Below are positions 27,456 through 39,600 of a DNA stretch of 64,000 bases, piece after piece. The stretch is from an uncultured Planctomycetota bacterium (GTDB lineage: Bacteria > Planctomycetota > Phycisphaerae > UBA1845 > UTPLA1): positions 124,001 through 188,000 of the forward strand of contig CAADGE010000048.1 of the NCBI GenBank assembly GCA_900696465.1, read 5' to 3'. The position numbers were made by a program, and so were the translations under genes. Position 1 is the stretch's first letter; each line of letters opens with the position of its first letter. The notes beneath the pieces were generated by a model. It did no database searches. It saw only the letters and a program-made list of their open reading frames with translations, and was not told where the DNA came from.

Positions 27456-28886
27456 ATGCGTTTTGCATTCTATGTTGCTCTGCTGCTGGCGGTCCTGCCG
27501 CTGGTATTAAGCCGACCTTTCTTCGGCCTGTGCGTATATTACGTGGTCTCGCTGCTGCAACCGAAGATCTTCTGCTGGCATCCGGATTTCCAGGATGCAA
27601 TGCTCGTCGGTGTTCCACTGGTCATCGGCGCCATGACCATCGGTGTTCGCCGCGTGCAAGTCGTTCCAAGCCGCGAGGTGCTTACCGGCCGGATCATCGG
27701 CTGGCGCGAGCGGCTGACGCAGAACATGCTCTTCGAGCCGGCATGGCCGCTGCTGGCGCTCTTATTGCTGCTGATCTACATCACCATTAACCGGGCAGTC
27801 GCGCCGTACCCGATGGGGCACACGGCCTTTCAGTATCGCGCGCTCTGGAAGATTTTTATCGTTACGGCGCTGCTAACGGGAATGGCCTCCGACCATCGCC
27901 GAGTGCGGATTCTCTACATCGTCGTGGCAATGGCGACGGCGTTCTGGGCGATCAAGGGCGGTCTGAAGGTCGTACTGCTTGGTCCGCACCAGGTCTACGG
28001 CAAGAGCTATGACAACAACCTCTTCGCACTGACCAGCGCCATGGTCCTGCCGATGATCTTTTACTACGGCATGTCGATCAAGAGCCATCGCTGGCGAAAC
28101 GTTCTGCTGGTCTGTGCCGTGCTTGTCTGCCTGGCGATCATCTGTTCACGCAGCCGCGCGGGCTTCCTTGCGCTGGCCGTGGTCCTGACTGGTATGGCAT
28201 GGCACAGCCGTTATCGTCTGCGAGCGGTTGCGGCGGTCGTGCTCGTGCTGGTCGTGGCGTTCACGACCTCCGGCGGGGAGATTCTGGAACGCTTCGATTC
28301 CATCGTGAACTACCATGAGGACAAGTCCGCGCGTTCACGCTTGTGGACCTGGCAGGTATCCGGCAAGCTCCTGATGCAAAGCCCGCTGGTCGGCGTGGGG
28401 TTCAACAACTTCGAACTCGCGAACCGCATAACGGAAGGCAGTCGCAAGGCGGCGCACAACATTTACCTTCAGAACCTGGCCGAACTGGGACTGCTGGGGC
28501 ATCCCCTGTGGCTGATCGTCGTGATCGGCTCGTATTTCTCAATGTTCCGCTTCATGCGCCGGACGCGAAAGCTGCCACCCGACATGCGCTGGTCGTACAA
28601 TCTGGCGCGGGGGCTCTGGCTTGGGATGACGGCTTACTGCATCCACGGTATTTTTCATAATGAAGAATATCTCGAGCTTATGTTCACGCTCATCGGTCTG
28701 CACGTCGCGCTGAAGGTCGCAACGCGTCGGCAGCTCGAAGCTCGGCGAATCATTGCGGAATCGCCGCCGATCGACGGATCTTCCGCTCCGTCGTCGACAA
28801 CCACCTCGAGGCCGCCGAAGAAACGACCGCAACCCATGCATCCGGGAAGAATGTTCCCGGCGTGGCCGCGCCCGGGCATGGCCTGA
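27456..28886 (+). CDS. O-antigen ligase/polymerase-like membrane protein (exosortase A type)
   Basis: A 476-residue polytopic protein with about twelve hydrophobic segments and a proline-rich cytoplasmic-looking tail. AFWAIKGGLKVVLLGPHQV followed by YGKSYDNNLFAL is the signature of the exosortase A-associated putative O-glycosylation ligases (TIGR03097-like). The large loop with SARSRLWTWQ and AHNIYLQNLAELGLLG is the Wzy_C/O-ligase core. It would polymerise the EPS repeat or attach glycan at the periplasmic face. It is the last gene of the EPS run and ends seven bases before the convergent M48 peptidase stop; no terminator hairpin is visible between them. Confidence 0.88.
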   Translation: MRFAFYVALLLAVLPLVLSRPFFGLCVYYVVSLLQPKIFCWHPDFQDAMLVGVPLVIGAMTIGVRRVQVVPSREVLTGRIIGWRERLTQNMLFEPAWPLLALLLLLIYITINRAVAPYPMGHTAFQYRALWKIFIVTALLTGMASDHRRVRILYIVVAMATAFWAIKGGLKVVLLGPHQVYGKSYDNNLFALTSAMVLPMIFYYGMSIKSHRWRNVLLVCAVLVCLAIICSRSRAGFLALAVVLTGMAWHSRYRLRAVAAVVLVLVVAFTTSGGEILERFDSIVNYHEDKSARSRLWTWQVSGKLLMQSPLVGVGFNNFELANRITEGSRKAAHNIYLQNLAELGLLGHPLWLIVVIGSYFSMFRFMRRTRKLPPDMRWSYNLARGLWLGMTAYCIHGIFHNEEYLELMFTLIGLHVALKVATRRQLEARRIIAESPPIDGSSAPSSTTTSRPPKKRPQPMHPGRMFPAWPRPGMA

Positions 28887-28893
28887 GCGGCCG

Positions 28894-30483
28894 CTAGGTG
28901 CTTGCCAGCCAGCCGATCGCTCGAGCGATGCTGTCATAATAGACGGACGCGGCGATGATCGTGCCGATGAGAGTTGCGAGCGCCAGGCCCGCCTTGATAC
29001 GAACCAGAAAGCGATCGAAGTGCACGAGGGCCGCCGGGTCACAGGCCATCTGCTCAATCAGCCGGCAGCGTGACTCGATGCTGCCGTGTCGCCAGCTCGG
29101 CGCTCGACGGGGAATGCCATTGAGACTGGCGATTTTCGAGAGCGTTCGACCGAAGAGATTGGCCGCGGAAATGCACAATCCACTGGTGTGGCTGGTGCCG
29201 TGCACAGGACACCATTGGAGGCACTCTCGCACGTCCGGGGTCACGCAGCGGACCCCGAACAGATCGGCCTGCCGCTCAAATTTCCGCGAGAGCCAGCCGA
29301 AGCCGAAAAGCCACACCAGCAGCAGCGCGCCGAGGCCGCCAAGTTGCAACAGGGCCTGATCGCGAACCATACCGAATCGTTCCATCATCAGAACGACGCC
29401 GCCGGAGAGATACATGGACGTTGCCGCAAACGCTCCAAAGAAGGGCAGATGCCAGTGATGAACGTGGCCGGCCTCGTGCCCGAAGACGGCCTCGATTTCT
29501 TCCTCATCCATGGTTTCAAGCAGGGCGTCGGAAATGAGGATGTATCGAAGCGGCGGGATAAAGCCCATCACAGCGGCGTTCACCGTCATGCCGTGCGTGT
29601 GCCACAGAAGGATTTCCCGATAACGCAGTCCGATCCGTCGGCAGGTCTGTTCGAAGCGTTCGCGCAATGGACCGGCGGGCAGTGGCTCCGTGGACCACAC
29701 GTAGCGGAGCATGACCGGTGCCAGGACAAGCACAACGATCGAAGCGAGACCAAGCAGTGCATCGGAGAGCCAGGGCAGCCCGGTCATGCGAAACAGGTAG
29801 GGCCGCATCCCGTCCGTGAAATGTTTGACGAAGACGATGAGCGTCATCGGCGCGGCGATTACCAGTACATGGTGGCGAAACTTGTCGAGCAGATAGGCGC
29901 CGATGGACCGGTCAGGATTCGGAGCCGTTCGTCGGGCGGCTGCCAGTGCCTCCATAGCGGCGTTGTTGCCGATGGGGCTGACCTCGGTTGATGCATCGTG
30001 TGCTGACGGCAGCCGATGTCCACCAAGAAAGTCCGCTTTGAGGGCCAGTTCAGCGCGGTATTGCAAGGCCCACGCCAACGTCAAAGCCAGGAAGAACGGG
30101 ACCAGCAGGAGAAGATCGCCGACGAGTACGAAGCGATCGAGATTCCAGCAACCCGGACTGCGAACGATGGTTGCCCAGGGCGTGAGGATGAGCGTGGAAA
30201 GCAGCGAGCCGGCAAAGAGCCCGAGCAGCAGGAATTGCGATCGAGCGAAGCGACGGATGGCGAGATTCTGCCCGGTGGACGTACCGTCGATCGCGGCAAG
30301 GGTGCGGCGGCGGGCGAGGTAGGCGATGCCGGCGATCAGGGCGACCTGCAGCCCTACAAAGGCGAGAGTAGCTCCCACCACCGAAGGGTCCGAGGCGGGA
30401 CGGTCCCGAAACAAGTTTAACTGGCGGGGGGGGAGGTCCTCACTGAGGACCAGGGCAAATGCCATGATGATGACAAAATACAT
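28894..30483 (-). CDS. M48 family membrane metallopeptidase
   Basis: A 529-residue integral membrane peptidase. Hydrophobic segments occur near residues 35-55, 85-105, 120-140, 205-220, 240-258 and at the C-terminus. The zinc motif is HEAGH (336-340) in the context AVFGHEAGHVHHWH, as in HtpX/Ste24-type M48 enzymes. NAAVMGFIPPLRYILISDALLE upstream is the conserved substrate-cleft strand. The protein is larger than HtpX (about 290 residues), closer to planctomycete M48 forms. Envelope proteostasis is inferred, which agrees with the divergently encoded Spy-like proteins next door. Starts at ATG 30483; a second ATG is in frame six codons later. Confidence 0.88.
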   Translation of the reverse strand: MYFVIIMAFALVLSEDLPPRQLNLFRDRPASDPSVVGATLAFVGLQVALIAGIAYLARRRTLAAIDGTSTGQNLAIRRFARSQFLLLGLFAGSLLSTLILTPWATIVRSPGCWNLDRFVLVGDLLLLVPFFLALTLAWALQYRAELALKADFLGGHRLPSAHDASTEVSPIGNNAAMEALAAARRTAPNPDRSIGAYLLDKFRHHVLVIAAPMTLIVFVKHFTDGMRPYLFRMTGLPWLSDALLGLASIVVLVLAPVMLRYVWSTEPLPAGPLRERFEQTCRRIGLRYREILLWHTHGMTVNAAVMGFIPPLRYILISDALLETMDEEEIEAVFGHEAGHVHHWHLPFFGAFAATSMYLSGGVVLMMERFGMVRDQALLQLGGLGALLLVWLFGFGWLSRKFERQADLFGVRCVTPDVRECLQWCPVHGTSHTSGLCISAANLFGRTLSKIASLNGIPRRAPSWRHGSIESRCRLIEQMACDPAALVHFDRFLVRIKAGLALATLIGTIIAASVYYDSIARAIGWLAST

Positions 30484-30510
30484 AGTGGGGGTATCTTAGG
30501 GTTAGAGACC

Positions 30511-30580
30511 GTAACGTGGGTAGGGGATAATCAAAGACTTGATGCATTCCAACGGCGGGCGTTACGGTACAATGGTAACG
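30511..30580. promoter_or_regulatory. Palindromic operator-like site over a -10-like hexamer
   Basis: Between the divergent M48 and Spy-like genes, CGTTAC (30560-30565) and GTAACG (30575-30580) form a perfect inverted repeat around TACAAT (30568-30573, five of six -10 matches). A further GTAACG lies at 30511-30516. No good -35 element was found, so activation or repression by a dimeric regulator is only a suggestion. Confidence 0.3.
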
Positions 30581-30614
30581 GGTGACAGGGGGGGGCTGTG
30601 TGAGGAGTTCAATC

Positions 30615-31481
30615 ATGTGGCGGCAGCGAGCCAGGCTGGTCGTGTGGATCGTCGCGTTACCGGCGGCGTTTCGGCCGGTCGCAGTGGCACAGGAAAGATC
30701 GACACCGTCGGAACAATCTCCTCCGACGACCACGAACCCGATGAGTCTCGAACATCGGATTCCGCAGCCCGTGGGCTGGACTGATCCGACTTTCATACTC
30801 GATTCGATGACGGAAGAACTACGGCTGGACGAGTCGCAGCGTCAGACATCACGGCAGCTGCTCATCGACTATCGAGCCCGACAGATCGAGATTCGCAAGT
30901 CGTTCCAGCCGCCATCGGAAGACCTCGATCGGACTCGACAGCTACTGGCGGAAATGAGAGTGGCGCAGGAAAAGCAGGACGATGCGAAGATCAAGGAACT
31001 GACCGAGAAACTTCGACAGTTGCGTGCTGAACAGGAATCTCTGCTAGCTCCGCTCCGGCGGCAGCTTCAGGAAGCACAGGAAGCGCTGCACCGCGACCTG
31101 CTTACACTCATGCGTGAGGATCAGAAGGAAGGGTTCGAGCGCATCTGGCACGAGCGGATGATCGAGCGGCGGGGCTATTCGGGAAGGGTTCGCAGTCCCA
31201 AGGCGTTGAAGGATGCCGTCGACAAACTCAGGGACCTCACCCCTGACCAGCGCGAGCAGATTCAGGCACTCTTCAAGGAGCACATGGAGTCTGAACGCAA
31301 AACAGGTGAAACAGCGGGAGCGCGAGATCGACTGGCCTCACGACTGTACGACGCGGTGATCGGGCTTCTCACGCCGGAACAACGAAAGGAAGTCACCACC
31401 ATGCTGGCCGGGCGAGACGTGCCGGCCGCTTCGGATGATTCACGGCCCCGCGGTGAAACATCCGATAAAGCATCCAGGTAA
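30615..31481 (+). CDS. Periplasmic LTxxQ/Spy-like helical protein, copy 1
   Basis: A 288-residue exported protein: signal peptide ending PVAVAQ (about residue 25), a Pro/Thr linker, then almost entirely charged helix. It contains two LTPxQ motifs (LTPDQREQIQALF and LTPEQRKEVTTML), the hallmark of the Spy/CpxP-type chaperone and metal-sensor fold, here lengthened by coiled coil. QPVGWTDPTFILDSMTEELR is shared almost intact with the next gene, so the pair arose by tandem duplication. GAGGAG (30602-30607) precedes the ATG by seven bases. Family assignment rests on the motif and composition, not on full-length similarity. Confidence 0.7.
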   Translation: MWRQRARLVVWIVALPAAFRPVAVAQERSTPSEQSPPTTTNPMSLEHRIPQPVGWTDPTFILDSMTEELRLDESQRQTSRQLLIDYRARQIEIRKSFQPPSEDLDRTRQLLAEMRVAQEKQDDAKIKELTEKLRQLRAEQESLLAPLRRQLQEAQEALHRDLLTLMREDQKEGFERIWHERMIERRGYSGRVRSPKALKDAVDKLRDLTPDQREQIQALFKEHMESERKTGETAGARDRLASRLYDAVIGLLTPEQRKEVTTMLAGRDVPAASDDSRPRGETSDKASR

Positions 31482-31677
31482 GCAACCCTCCTGCGGTTCA
31501 TTCCGACAGCGTTCCGCAGCGCTGGAGATTTTGCGATTGTCTCGCACGACGCCGTGAGCGTATTCGTGCGCAATCGTTTTGTAAATGTGACGGAGCGAGC
31601 CGAGTTCTACCGCAATGTTCGTGCGCGCCCTCAGCGGAGCGTGCGATACATGCCTTCAACGGATTGGAGCATTCCCC

Positions 31678-32523
31678 ATGTTGCCTTCCTGCCTGAAACC
31701 AGCACTCGGTGCCCTGTTGCTCGTCCTGCCTGCCACCGGCCCGGATCGTATCGAAAAACATCGGGCCGCTGAGGAAATACAGGAGGTCGCAACCTCCCAG
31801 CGATCGGCCTCGTATTTCGCGCAGCCCGTGACCTGGACTACACCGACGGCGATTCTCGATGCGATGAGCGAAAAGCTGAACCTTGGTATAGCGCAGATCG
31901 AATCAGCCCGGCGACTGCTGACCGAGTACCGATCGAATCAGGTGAAAATCCGCAGAGGGCTTGAGCCGTCGCGCGAGGAGACCGGACGCTCGCAGCAGTT
32001 GCTGCGCGAGATCGTACTGGCTCGCGAGAGCGAAGATACCGAGCAGGCGGAGAAGCTGATGGAAGAGCTTCGCATTCTTCGCGCGCGGCAGGATGACCGA
32101 AAAGAAGCCCTCTACCAGCAACTCTTCGAGGCGCAGACCACGCTCTACCATGACCTGCGCGACCTGCTGACGGAGGATCAATACGCGGAATTCGACCTCA
32201 TCTGGCGCGAGCGGATCGTTCCGCACAGCCGTAACCTGAGCGATGTTCACAGTCACGATCAGATCAAGGCCGCTGTGAGCAAGCTGGACGACCTCACATC
32301 GGAGCAGGTCGAGAAGCTCGATAAGCTGTTTAAGACCTATGTCGAACTGCTGCGGGCCGTGCGCGAAGAGACAGGCACGCGAAATCAACTCATTACCGGC
32401 ATTCATCGGAGCCGCCTTCACCAGGCCGTGATGGCGGTGCTCACACCGTCACAGCGCGAGCGATTCGAGAACAATCTCGAAAAAGTCCTACAGGACGAGG
32501 ATCCGTCGAAGTCACCCAACTAA
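31678..32523 (+). CDS. Periplasmic LTxxQ/Spy-like helical protein, copy 2
   Basis: A 281-residue paralogue of the preceding protein, with the block QPVTWTTPTAILDAMSEKLN where copy 1 has QPVGWTDPTFILDSMTEELR. It keeps LTSEQVEKLDKLF and LTPSQRERFENNL. The N-terminus MLPSCLKPALGALLLVLPA is a weak signal sequence. The ATG at 31678 follows GGAG (31666-31669) by eight bases; an upstream in-frame ATG has no ribosome site. A 196-base gap separates the copies, so each may have its own promoter. Divergence is large, which argues for an old duplication with possible specialisation. Confidence 0.7.
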   Translation: MLPSCLKPALGALLLVLPATGPDRIEKHRAAEEIQEVATSQRSASYFAQPVTWTTPTAILDAMSEKLNLGIAQIESARRLLTEYRSNQVKIRRGLEPSREETGRSQQLLREIVLARESEDTEQAEKLMEELRILRARQDDRKEALYQQLFEAQTTLYHDLRDLLTEDQYAEFDLIWRERIVPHSRNLSDVHSHDQIKAAVSKLDDLTSEQVEKLDKLFKTYVELLRAVREETGTRNQLITGIHRSRLHQAVMAVLTPSQRERFENNLEKVLQDEDPSKSPN

Positions 32524-32577
32524 ACACTTGCGACTCGCGTGTCGAGTACGAACCGGCTGCGGTGTTGCGCCCATTGA

Positions 32578-33147
32578 TCAAACGCGCGTTGCTCTACAGC
32601 TCGTACGATCTTCGGTCGATACTCCCTGGCGATAGGCCGCGACGGCTGCTTCCAGGCCGGCCTGGTCCTGTACCTGGAGCGTTCGCTCGTCGTTTTCCCA
32701 TCGCCCTTCCGGCTGACGGTCATTCACGGTGATATAGAAGTAAGGGGTGGCTCCAAGACCACCACCCGGGACATACGTGCCGGTTCGCCGCACATCCTGC
32801 CATGAAATGAATCTGCGAGATAGCAGGGTACACAGGGTTGCGCCTTCCGGCGTCAGAATCAGTCTGCGAACATAACCGCGAAGATAGCCGATTAACGTAA
32901 GGGCGATCACCGCGCTGGCAGAGACACGCAGCCATCCCGGTGTGGGGGTGAAAACGAGAAAGACCTGTAGCCCGCAGATCGGCGCCATGACCAGCCAGTA
33001 GATGCTCTGTGGAGTTCGCAGATAGGGCCAGCTTGACCGGCAAGCGGCCCCGCCGCCGCTCACTTGCGCTTTGACTCGCGCAACCTGTTCCGACTTGCCA
33101 GGTCCATCGAGTTCGGCCTCCGCATTCTGGCTGCCGCGCGGGTGCAT
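32578..33147 (-). CDS. Two-helix membrane protein with PH-like domain
   Basis: A 189-residue protein with a charged N-terminus, two adjacent membrane helices (about residues 48-68 and 72-92) and a soluble C-terminal part reading RRLILTPEGATLCTLLSRRFISWQDV. That pattern is typical of bacterial PH-domain membrane proteins. No function can be given. ATG 33147 is used here; an upstream TTG at 33153 would overlap the preceding monooxygenase stop by four bases (TTGA). It is probably co-transcribed with that gene. Confidence 0.65.
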   Translation of the reverse strand: MHPRGSQNAEAELDGPGKSEQVARVKAQVSGGGAACRSSWPYLRTPQSIYWLVMAPICGLQVFLVFTPTPGWLRVSASAVIALTLIGYLRGYVRRLILTPEGATLCTLLSRRFISWQDVRRTGTYVPGGGLGATPYFYITVNDRQPEGRWENDERTLQVQDQAGLEAAVAAYRQGVSTEDRTSCRATRV

Positions 33148-33149
33148 GT

Positions 33150-33434
33150 TCAATGATCGTAATAGGTGTGAGCCGGTCGTCCCGCGAGGATTTGTTCTTT
33201 GCCCCAGGTGGCAACGGCGCGAAAGGCCTCGGAGCCGATGAAGCTCTCGAAGGCGGCTCGATCACTCCACTCCGAGAGAATCACGTACGACTGAGGATCG
33301 TCGATATCACGAGCCATGCGTGTTGACGTATGCCCCGAGATCGACTTCATGGCCTGGATGACTTTGCGGAAGGCAGTCTCGAAGGTCTCTTCCTTGCCGG
33401 GCAGGACCTTGTAATTCATTCCGATGGTGACCAT
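33150..33434 (-). CDS. Antibiotic biosynthesis monooxygenase (ABM) domain protein
   Basis: A 94-residue single-domain ABM protein (dimeric alpha-beta barrel). It reads MVTIGMNYKVLPGKEETFET, then SYVILSEWSDRAAFESFIGS near residues 52-71. Family members include quinol monooxygenases and heme-degrading IsdG-like enzymes; this one lacks features that would separate these. A GAGG ribosome site lies six bases before the ATG at 33434, which sets the start well inside the longer open frame. The small membrane protein follows directly. Confidence 0.85.
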   Translation of the reverse strand: MVTIGMNYKVLPGKEETFETAFRKVIQAMKSISGHTSTRMARDIDDPQSYVILSEWSDRAAFESFIGSEAFRAVATWGKEQILAGRPAHTYYDH

Positions 33435-33655
33435 GCGTGCCTCGCGTAAGGTAAGTGGCGTTGTGGTAGAGCCGCGCCGAGGGCGGGCGAACCTGCTCAA
33501 AGTCGTTTCTGTCATCTTAGGGTCGCATCGAAAAGAGGCAAGGCCGGCGCGGTAGTTCGCCGTAGATGCGATGCAGAATGGCATCGGCCCGTCGTCTGAC
33601 CTTGACCTTGCACGACTCGTCGAAATCAGCTAATCCATATAGAATCAGTCATCCT

Positions 33656-33744
33656 GGAGAGGTGTCCGAGTGGCTGAAGGTGCATGCTTGGAAAGCATGT
33701 GTACGGGTAACACCGTACCGGGGGTTCGAATCCCCCCCTCTCCG
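33656..33744 (+). tRNA. tRNA-Ser(GGA)
   Basis: An 89-nt class II tRNA. The acceptor stem is GGAGAGG (33656-33662) pairing with CCTCTCC (33737-33743), with discriminator G at 33744. The anticodon loop CTTGGAAAG gives anticodon GGA. The long variable arm (GTACGGGTAACACCGTAC) and the T arm with GGTTCGAATCC fit serine tRNA. CCA is not encoded. Confidence 0.95.
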
Positions 33745-33934
33745 TTTCATTTTGCAGGCAGTTCACAACCTCCCGCCGGGGCGGCGCTCGACTTGAAAAC
33801 CCCGCTAATTGCGAAGAATAGTCGATTCCTGATAGCCCGACTGCCCTCAATCACCCTCAATTCCGTTATATTGGACTCATCAAGTCCTGCGGCCTTGGAG
33901 AGGTTCTCATCACGGTTCAAGAGGGAGGAAGATG

Positions 33935-36328
<2,394 letters not shown>

Positions 36329-36546
36329 AGCCGTTGCGCTCCGATTCTGTCCTCACGCTGTCTGCAAAAGGCCACAGGCAACGATTAAAGGCGTCGAGGC
36401 AATGGGCCACAAAAAGACGAGCGACGTCAACGTCTTTCTATGTCTTGCAAAGAACTGAGCACGCGTCACTTCGTCTGTCGCGATAGCACCGGTTGAATCT
36501 CGAACAGTACGAGACCAGCTACGCTGCCGGCAAGCGGCATCATTCG

Positions 36547-36600
36547 GATATCAACCGCGATGGTGTCATCGATGCGCTGGACCATCCAGCCGTTCGTTGA
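36547..36600 (+). pseudogene. Dockerin repeat relic
   Basis: An orphan frame reads DINRDGVIDALDHPAVR then a stop. It matches the dockerin EF-hand at the end of the FG-GAP protein (DMNADNVVDALDIQPF), 260 bases upstream. It has no start codon or upstream domain. It is probably the decayed end of a deleted or duplicated dockerin gene. Confidence 0.5.
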
Positions 36601-36604
36601 ACCG

Positions 36605-39600
36605 CTACTGGGTTGAGGCGACCCCGATTTCAGCCGTCGGTTTGCGGGCCTCTTCTCCGCGAATAACGGGCGCGAACCCGTGCCGCATCGTGTTCTCGCA
36701 GATCGTCCGCGGCAGCATGAAGTTCTGAAGATAATCCGGGCCGCCGGTCTTGACGCCCAACCCGCTGCGACCGAAACCACCGAAGGGCTGCCGATCTACG
36801 CGGGAGACCGTCGTCTTGCGATTCAGATAAAGCGTACCCACGAACAGCCGGCGGCGGGCAAGCTCAATGTGAGCCGGGCTGCGGGAGAATACACCGGCGG
36901 TCAAGGCATACGGCGTGCTGCCGGCGATATCGAGCGCCTTCTCAAAACTGGCCGCCCGAATGACCGCAAGGATCGGCGCCAGTATCTCCTCCTGTGCCAT
37001 CCGGGCATCCGGCGGGACATCTGTGAAGATCGCTGGCGAGAAGAAGTAGCCATCCTGTGCAGTGGTACCGCGCGTGGAGGGGCCCTCCAGGACGCACCGG
37101 GCCTCGGTCTTGCCGATCTTGACCCATTCGCTTGCCCGTCGGAGCGAGGCCTCATCAATCAGCGGACCGACGGAAGTGCCCGGAAGATCGGCGGCAGCGG
37201 GGACGATGCCGCGCGCGGCTTCAACGAGCTTCGACAGGAATTCGTCGTGAACATCGCCGACGGCAATCACGCGCGAGCAGGAGGTGCACTTCTGACCGGA
37301 GAACCCGAAGGCCGATGCGATGGTCGCCTGCACGGCCTCGTCGATGTCCGCGTCGTCATCGACGATCAGCGAATTCTTCCCTCCGAGATCGGCGACGACA
37401 TGCTTGAAATAGGTGTGACGGGCCCGGCGGCAGCGGGCGCTCTCCAGAATCCGCTCACCGACTTCACTCGAACCGGTGAAGGCAATCAGGTCCACCTCCG
37501 GGTGTCCAACGAGGTAGTCTCCAACTTCATCTCCGCGGCCCGGCACGAAGTGCAGTGCGCCCTTTGGTACACCCGACTCGTGCAGCAGCTTGACCAGCCA
37601 TGCGGCTGAAACGGATGCACTGGTCGCGGGCTTGACGATGACCGTATTTCCGGCGACGAGCGCCGCGGCGGTCATGCCTGTCAGCAGCGCGATCGGAAAC
37701 GAGACCGGGCTGATGACGGCGGCTACGCCGCGCGGCTGGTAGCTGTACTCGTTGGCCTCACCGGCGAAGTTCCGCAGCCGGCCACGCCGCGTAAGCCGGT
37801 TCATTTCGTAGGCATAGAAGCGGAGATAATCGATCGCTTCGATGACGTCCCCGTGAGCTTCTCGCCAGTTCTTGCCCACTTCGTAGACCAGCCAGGCAGC
37901 GGCTTCGAACCGGCGATCGTGGAGCCGCTCGGCCGCGCGAGTAAGGATGGATGCACGCTCACCGGGCGAAGTGGCCGCCCACGATTCGAGGGAACGCCGC
38001 GCCGCGATGACGGCACGATCTGCGAGTATCCGTCCGCAGACAGCCGTGTGGCCGACAATTTCGGTGGGACGGGAGGGATTGCGCGATGCGTACCAGTCTT
38101 CGCTGTCACATTCCGCGCCGTCGATGATCGCCGGATGACGACGGTCGAAGCGGCTGCGGGCGTCGGCCAGTGCCGACATCATGGCATCCCGGTTGTCTGG
38201 TCGGGAAAAATCAACTTCAGATTCATTCTCAAATGGGTTCATTTCTGCATACTCGTCGGGGTCTCGAAGAATCGGTCGGGGCAAAGGCGGCGGTCCCTCG
38301 GTGCGGTGTCGGATGGGCTCGAGAAGCAGGCGGTCGATCGCAACGCCGGCGCCGAAGCTCTGCCGGAGGAATGACTCGTTCGCCGTGTTCTCGATCAGCC
38401 GCCGGATCAGGTAGGCCATTCCGGTGATCAGGTTTCCAAAGGGCGAATAGATTCGCAGTCGCTGGTCCATGGCGACGATGGCCCGCTTGAGCTGGTCTCC
38501 CATGCCGGTGAGCATCTGCAGTTCGACCGTGCGCGGCGGAAGGCCGAGGTGTTGCTCCATGGCCAGGACGGCGGCAATCGATCGGACGTTATGACTGGCG
38601 AAGGCGGGGCGGATGACGTCGGCGTGCTCCAGCATCTTTGCGGCCACCCGCTCGAAGGCGGCGTCCGACTCCCACTTGTGCGTATAGACCGGGATGGGCC
38701 AGCCGCTGCGGATCGCATTCGCCGTCTCCGCGTCCCAGTAGGCCCCCTTGACCAGTCGAACGGTGATCGGCGTGCCGCGTCGGCGCACAAAGTCGATCAG
38801 GTCGGACATGTCGCGGTCCGCATCACGAAGGTACGTCTGGATGACAATGCCGCAATCCTGCCAGTCTCGAAACTCGGGCTCCATCAGGACGCGCTTGTAA
38901 ATCTCCAGCGTGAGGTCCTTGACGGCGTAGTGCTCCATGTCGATGTTGATGAAGACACCACGTCGCCTGGCCGCCGACAGGATCGGTCGCAGGCGGTCGA
39001 GTACGGACTTGGCAGTACCTTCCGGGTCGATCGGATCGAACCTGGCAACGATGCCCGTCAGCTTGATGGAGATGTTCACGCGCGGCAGCGGACCCCAGGG
39101 CGCGTCATCCAGAAGCGGTGCAAGGGACCAATTCGGAGCCACGTCGCTGAGCTTTTCGATCAGGTGGATGTAGAGGGTCTGAAGCTCCCGCGCCACCCGA
39201 TCGGCTATCACCGTTTCACCGAGCACGTCGAGTGTGAAAGTCATACCCTGTCGGCGCATGCGGACGACCGCGCGGATAGCCTCCTCGGCAGTGCTGCCGC
39301 AGACGAACTGTCGGGCCGCGCGGGCACAGCCGAATTCTGCCGCCCATGCCGCGAGCAAGCCGCGCAACGATTCACAATTCTGATAGCTCAGAAGAAATTG
39401 GGCAGGTAGCGGCAGGTCTGGATGAGCTTCGTCGCCACCCAGGTATTCCTGAAGGTGCCGGGCGATGGCCTTGCGTGATCGAAGCGCTGGGAGGACTTCA
39501 ATGAATCGGAAGAGCCGCAGTTTGAGGTCCTCACTGCGGGTGAGCCACTGCATGGCCTGATTCTGTGCGTATTCAAGCGACCAGAGGGGTGGCGAGGCGG

